Source: Hofstenia miamia
Taxonomy: Eukaryota > Xenacoelomorpha > Acoela > Hofsteniidae
NCBI GenBank assembly: GCA_900660155.1
Contig: CABFPE010000126.1
Span: 855,300 to 919,299 of the forward strand
DNA: 64,000 bases
Reading direction: 5' to 3'
Shown here: positions 59,818 to 64,000 of the stretch, piece by piece
Layout of the letters: every line of letters starts with the position of its first letter
Numbering within the stretch: the stretch's first letter is position 1
Translations under genes and position numbers: made by a program
The notes under the pieces: generated by a model
The model's input: the letters and a program-made list of their open reading frames with translations, nothing else
Database searches by the model: none
Told to the model about the DNA's origin: nothing

Positions 59818-62800
59818 TGTATATTTAATGTTTCAGTTTCACTTCACAAACTAAAAAATAATTTTTTACAGAAACTAATTTAACTATTATAGGCATATTT
59901 GAAAACAATATAGTGACTATTTTGCGGGTTTTTTACAACATTTTTCCGGTTCTTAATTTGATATAATGCCATCGTTTTTTCCAGTCCCGAATATATAAGG
60001 TTACGCACAAATATAAAGATGGCATTATTTAATGCCCACAAACATTTCTAACTAAATTTGATGTCAGGAAAACACATGCGGCATTGAAGATTATAAGTTC
60101 CAATGTCCCATCAGTACTCTTAACTTTATAAATAAAATAATTTCCCTACATGTATTCTTAACAAATGTATACGTCTTTCATATTTTCTTGTTGTGATAAA
60201 ATATGCATTTGTAGCAACCCTTAAAAAATTACTGTTCAATTTAAGTTACTATCAATACATTCTTCTACAATTTTCTCCAAGCCTATTAGCAAATTTAGGA
60301 AGCCTAGGATTTGGGCACATATGTTGGTAAGTATGCTTTTCTGTCATAGAAATTATTTGTGTGTTTGAAGTACATTAAAATATGGAAATTCTTTCAGTCG
60401 AAAATCCGATTTTTACAAAAACATTCAAACTCTTTCCATACCTATTGTTCTGATAATAAAGCAGTCCAAAGATAATAGCAGCAGCAACGCAACTCAGCTA
60501 CTTTTTTTATCAATACATCATCTAAATCCTGTCGGGGCGCGACGCGTGCAAAGTCAAAAGTCAAATGATACTTTCAGATTTAAGATATCTTTATTATTTA
60601 ATGAGCCATAAGTGCTCAAACTTTTTGAAGGAAAAAAATTGGCAAAAAGCGTTGTTTAGGATTAAGGGTGATTTTGAGGGCACATTGAAACTGAAAGTGC
60701 TGTCAAATTCTCTTATTTGTGGAAAATGGTTTTTCTGAATTTTTTATGCAATTATTTAACCACACAAAAAGTGTACAACATGATTCGCCTAGTTTCTTAG
60801 CTTTTGCTTTTGTATCGTGTAAAAAGTACATATTAAGTAAATATTTAGGCATCTTACCTTTGCTAGAGCGCTTACTGCACATTTTTTAATACGCTGCTCC
60901 AAAACCATATCTAGTGGTTTCAAACTTGGAGCTATGGGGGCTTAAGCCTACTTTGTTTTTTAAAGAATAACATTTTTGCAAATGATGCCCTGCCAATTGT
61001 GACGAATTTTCATACCAAACTGAATCTCTATAACATATGAAATTATTGTATAAATGAATTCAATTGGGCTTTAAAATGATAGAATTGTGATTTCTTCTTT
61101 ATTTGTTTCTCTCTTCAATGTTAAAACGTCACATAATTGAACCATTAATACAATGTTGATGGAATTTGATTCCTCCATGGTGTCAGCTTGAATAATGCGC
61201 AGGAATTTTACTAACACTAATGTTTCAGATAATTGAAGCTTGGCTAATTAGGAAGATAATGCAATCTTAAAGCAAAGATGAGAAAAGTTCTCTTATTGAG
61301 GTTCAGCATTTTCACGCAATTCTTTTCACAATGGGTATTTTGATTTTTGATTTCCAAAACATTTTGGGAATTGTTGTTTTAAATACAGAGCTCAAAGTTT
61401 TTCAAAAATCAGATAGGCTTTGGTTTTGATTTTAACCATCTACTTATTGGTATTAGTAAAATAGTTTTCAAGAGAAAAGTATCCTGCTAATGAATATTTC
61501 ATTGCACTAAGTTAAGTTACTAATCAAGTTCAAATTCCGATTTTGGGCATACTGTTGAGTATATATTTAATGCCTGTTTTTTACATTTGAATATTTTCAA
61601 TATCCTCTAAATATATAAATGATTTTTCCTATTTGAATTACACATTTCTGATACTTATTAAATATTTTTCAATGATATTTTTGTGTAAATTTTGTTGCCA
61701 AAGCCTTTTTTGCTATTTTGATATATCTGCTTAAGGGCTTGTGGATTTCTCTCAGAAGTATACAAAAGCTACGTCCACCTTTGCTTAGTGGTACTCTTTT
61801 AGTTGCAATGAAAATGAAAGTGTTGTTGGGTTTGAGAGAATGATCTTTATTTTAATCATTATTCATTGTTTTAATTTAATTGTACTTGATAAAATGTTCT
61901 TACATATGCTTTATTTTACTTTTCAAACAATAATTTTTCTAAAAGCAACTAATGAGATGAAAAATTGTTTCTCATCTTAGTGAAAGTCTAAACTACTACC
62001 ATCAGCAAAAATTCAAGAGTTCATAGAAAGTAATAGAAATCAGTGAAATAGAACAAATATATCTCAACGAGTAACAAATTTATCCTTATATTTCAATGTT
62101 TCTAGACTAAATCAATGATGCCAATTCCAAAAAACGACTATTTGACCTTTTTACTGTCAGGAAAAGATATGAGTGATTTTCTTCATATTGATAAGTGACT
62201 TTAATTACCATTGGTTTGAAAATTCAATCCTTAATAACTCAGCTAATACTGGCTGTATAAATTTGGTTTTAGGTATATTAATTTAACATTACATGTAGAA
62301 CAGTTGTTTAAAAGAAGAATCCAAATTATTCTATTATTCTATTACATTCCTTTGTTATGAAAAGTTATTTTCTTCTAGTGATTCATGTTTAAGAATACTC
62401 TCTGTAATCTGAGTCAATTTCACTGGGACTTTCTTTGTCCACTGTGTGATAGGGGACTTTGAGATTGGAAACAATAAATTAATTATATAATATATTATTT
62501 TCTACAAATAACTTATAAATTTTTAAGGTAATGATATGATTATAATTTATATTTTTGGAATCAGTGGCTTCAGTGATCATTGCATCCTATTATACTGTTA
62601 GAAATTTTAATTTTTTTTTGAATACTTCTGCATCATGTTGATTATTGTAGAATCACTGGGGTGTGATTCTAGTGAACACAAAGAGAATACAGTTCAAACT
62701 ACTTCTATTTACAAAATGCTTGGTTTTTATATACAATATTATTTACAATATGTACAAATATTACAACTACCAGTCACTAACAAGAAAAGTGTGAGGTCTG

Positions 62801-63002
62801 GCGAATAAATAGTAACAACTACCAGCAATGCTACAATATCATTCAAAAGCAGTTATTGTACTGAATTCAAATATATATATTTTTTGTAACAGATCAAAAA
62901 AAGAGGTTAAAAAACAATGTTGTTTTTTAAGATATCATGTACATTTGTTCTTATGTTAACAAGAATTTTAAGCAAAGCAAAGTTTCAGTCAATCTGAGTC
63001 AT

Positions 63003-63006
<4 letters not shown>
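59818..63006. other. AT-rich DNA; one solo hAT-like end near 60911
   Basis: CTAGTGGTTTCAAACTTGGA at about 60911 resembles the common hAT terminus CAGTGGTTCTCAAACTTGG, without a partner. A brief GC-rich patch TCGGGGCGCGACGCGTGC lies at about 60533. No coding frame above chance. Confidence 0.4.

Positions 63007-63038
<32 letters not shown>
63007..63038. repeat. (TA)n microsatellite
   Basis: Sixteen TA units. Confidence 0.95.
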
Positions 63039-63042
<4 letters not shown>

Positions 63043-63089
63043 GTGCATAGTGAGTGAGACAACCTATTGATAAATGCATGACTCAGACT

Positions 63090-63850
63090 ATTCCAATAGT
63101 ATATGATGGATCTATTAAAGAAACCAGATAATTAGTTGAGAATGTTTTGAAAATTAATTATGCCAATTTTGAATGGGAAAATTGTGTAGATTTGAAAATT
63201 ATTGCAATTCTTATGGGTATGCATTGGGCTATCCACAACATGCTTGCTTTCTGTGTTATTTGATTGGACTTTAAGAACAGAATATATACCTGGAAATTAG
63301 AATATAAAAAATTCTGCTAGTGAATTCAGAAAATATTTTAATACCTCCAATGCATATTAAAATTAAATTAAATTTCATCACAGCTCTAGGCCCTGATTCA
63401 ACTTCTTTGAGATATCTAAGGACTGTTTTTCCACAGTTGTCTGATACTAAACTAAAAGAAGATGTTTTAAATCGTCCTGACATCAGAAAGTTGTCCAAAA
63501 TGAAACATTTGCAACATTAATTAACATTGAACAACATCAATCATGGGTAGGCCTGTTATACATGTTAAAAATTTCTTAGAAAATCAACAATCAGAGGATT
63601 TTTAAGATAGGGTTGATTATCTGTTAATAAAATTCAAAACAATAGGCATCTGCAGGAATTTGAAAATTCCTTTCATTCATCATCATTTTAACTATTTAAA
63701 AGGGATCTGGGGAAAATATCAGACAAACTTTCTTCAGAAAACATTTGAAAAACATTATTGTAACAGTAAAGTAGATGAGCACAAGACTATATATAGCTTT
63801 CAAAATAAATTGTTATGCACATCATTGATAAATGTTTCAATGCTATGCAT
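63090..63850 (+). pseudogene. Decayed copy of a repeat-borne uncharacterised protein family (PPLHIKLGLMK type)
   Basis: Plus-strand pieces, in order: FEWENCVDLKIIAILMGMHW then AIHNMLAFCV (63166-63260); ILIPPMHIKIKLNFITALGP then STSLRYLRTVFPQLSDTKLK and NRPDIRKL (63330-63490); LIKFKTIGICRNLKIPFIHH (about 63625-63685). From memory these follow a large protein family found in many copies in aphids, hydras and others, with blocks CGDLKV..LLGLQ.GYTK..CFLC, then LLPPLHIKLGLMK.FVKA......F.YL...FP..S..KLKEG.F.GPQIR, then LG..MS.K.HFLHSH. Its multicopy nature suggests a mobile-element protein; function unknown. This copy has stops and frame changes and probably continues beyond the window. Confidence 0.65.
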
Positions 63851-64000
63851 TTTATTTTTCTTTAAATTCAATATATTAGTCCTTTTGATAATTGTCATTT
63901 GATAAACTATAAGTTGACTTATTCTTTAATGATAATAATGATGATAAAAATTTGATTTAGCAAAAATTTTGAATAAATTAATAAAATTTGTATTTAAAAT
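63851..64000. other. AT-rich window end
   Basis: Nothing recognised. Confidence 0.4.

Overview
This is an AT-rich eukaryotic, almost certainly metazoan, window (GC roughly one third by eye). It is gene-poor and repeat-rich. Two reading frames look like intact host genes. One is a single-exon ependymin-like membrane or secreted protein (3201-3788, minus). The other is a single-exon class A (rhodopsin-type) GPCR (32575-33612, plus). I see no bacterial operons, CRISPR arrays or convincing tRNA/rRNA genes. High AT, intronless GPCRs, ependymin-like proteins and abundant hAT, Tc1/mariner, non-LTR and Penelope elements suggest a non-bilaterian or other invertebrate, perhaps a cnidarian such as a hydrozoan. 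That taxonomic guess is inference only.

Layout. 1-1.04 kb: broken Ty3/Gypsy fossil running off the left edge. 3.2-3.8 kb: ependymin-like gene. 5.1-5.6 kb: 229-bp tandem pair. 6.6-10.4 kb: a hAT element with a perfect 8-bp target duplication, then a 1749-bp tandem duplication covering its right three quarters. 12.2 kb: small hAT-type element. 13.4 kb: mariner relic. 15.4 kb: Penelope-like RT. 16.5-17.2 kb: LINE 3' end. 18.9-22.5 kb: 3.57-kb hAT-type unit holding a 119-bp minisatellite and a Penelope GIY-YIG segment. 24.1-24.8 kb: coding-like segment split by a small hAT-type element. 25.6-27.0 kb: Tc1 element lodged in a mariner relic. 27.8-29.65 kb: LINE endonuclease remnant and a LINE 3' tail. 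30.2 kb: hAT transposase C-terminus. 32.6 kb: GPCR.

From 36 kb onward: 96-bp tandem pair (36.4 kb); a short repeat resembling one I recall from many animal phyla (41.15 kb); a 339-bp hAT miniature (41.6 kb); LINE RT plus a second, inverted copy of the 6.6-kb hAT family (42.3-44.0 kb); a broken Ty3/Gypsy element with a 1000-N assembly gap and a probable short LTR (45.8-47.9 kb); LINE RT piece (51.4 kb); a 353-bp hAT miniature with perfect target duplication (55.8 kb); LINE RT with a YADG catalytic box (56.9-58.3 kb); a probable hAT with a C-terminal dimerisation segment (58.3-59.8 kb); and a decayed copy of a repeat-borne protein family (63.1-63.9 kb).

The most striking pattern is the series of hAT-type ends, several of them bearing a different short subterminal repeat (GGGTAC, CGGATC, GTTTAAAAC, TCGAGT, GAACC, GGCTCG). 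I found no new multi-gene system. All repeat identifications come from reading the sequence and remembered family motifs, not from database searches.
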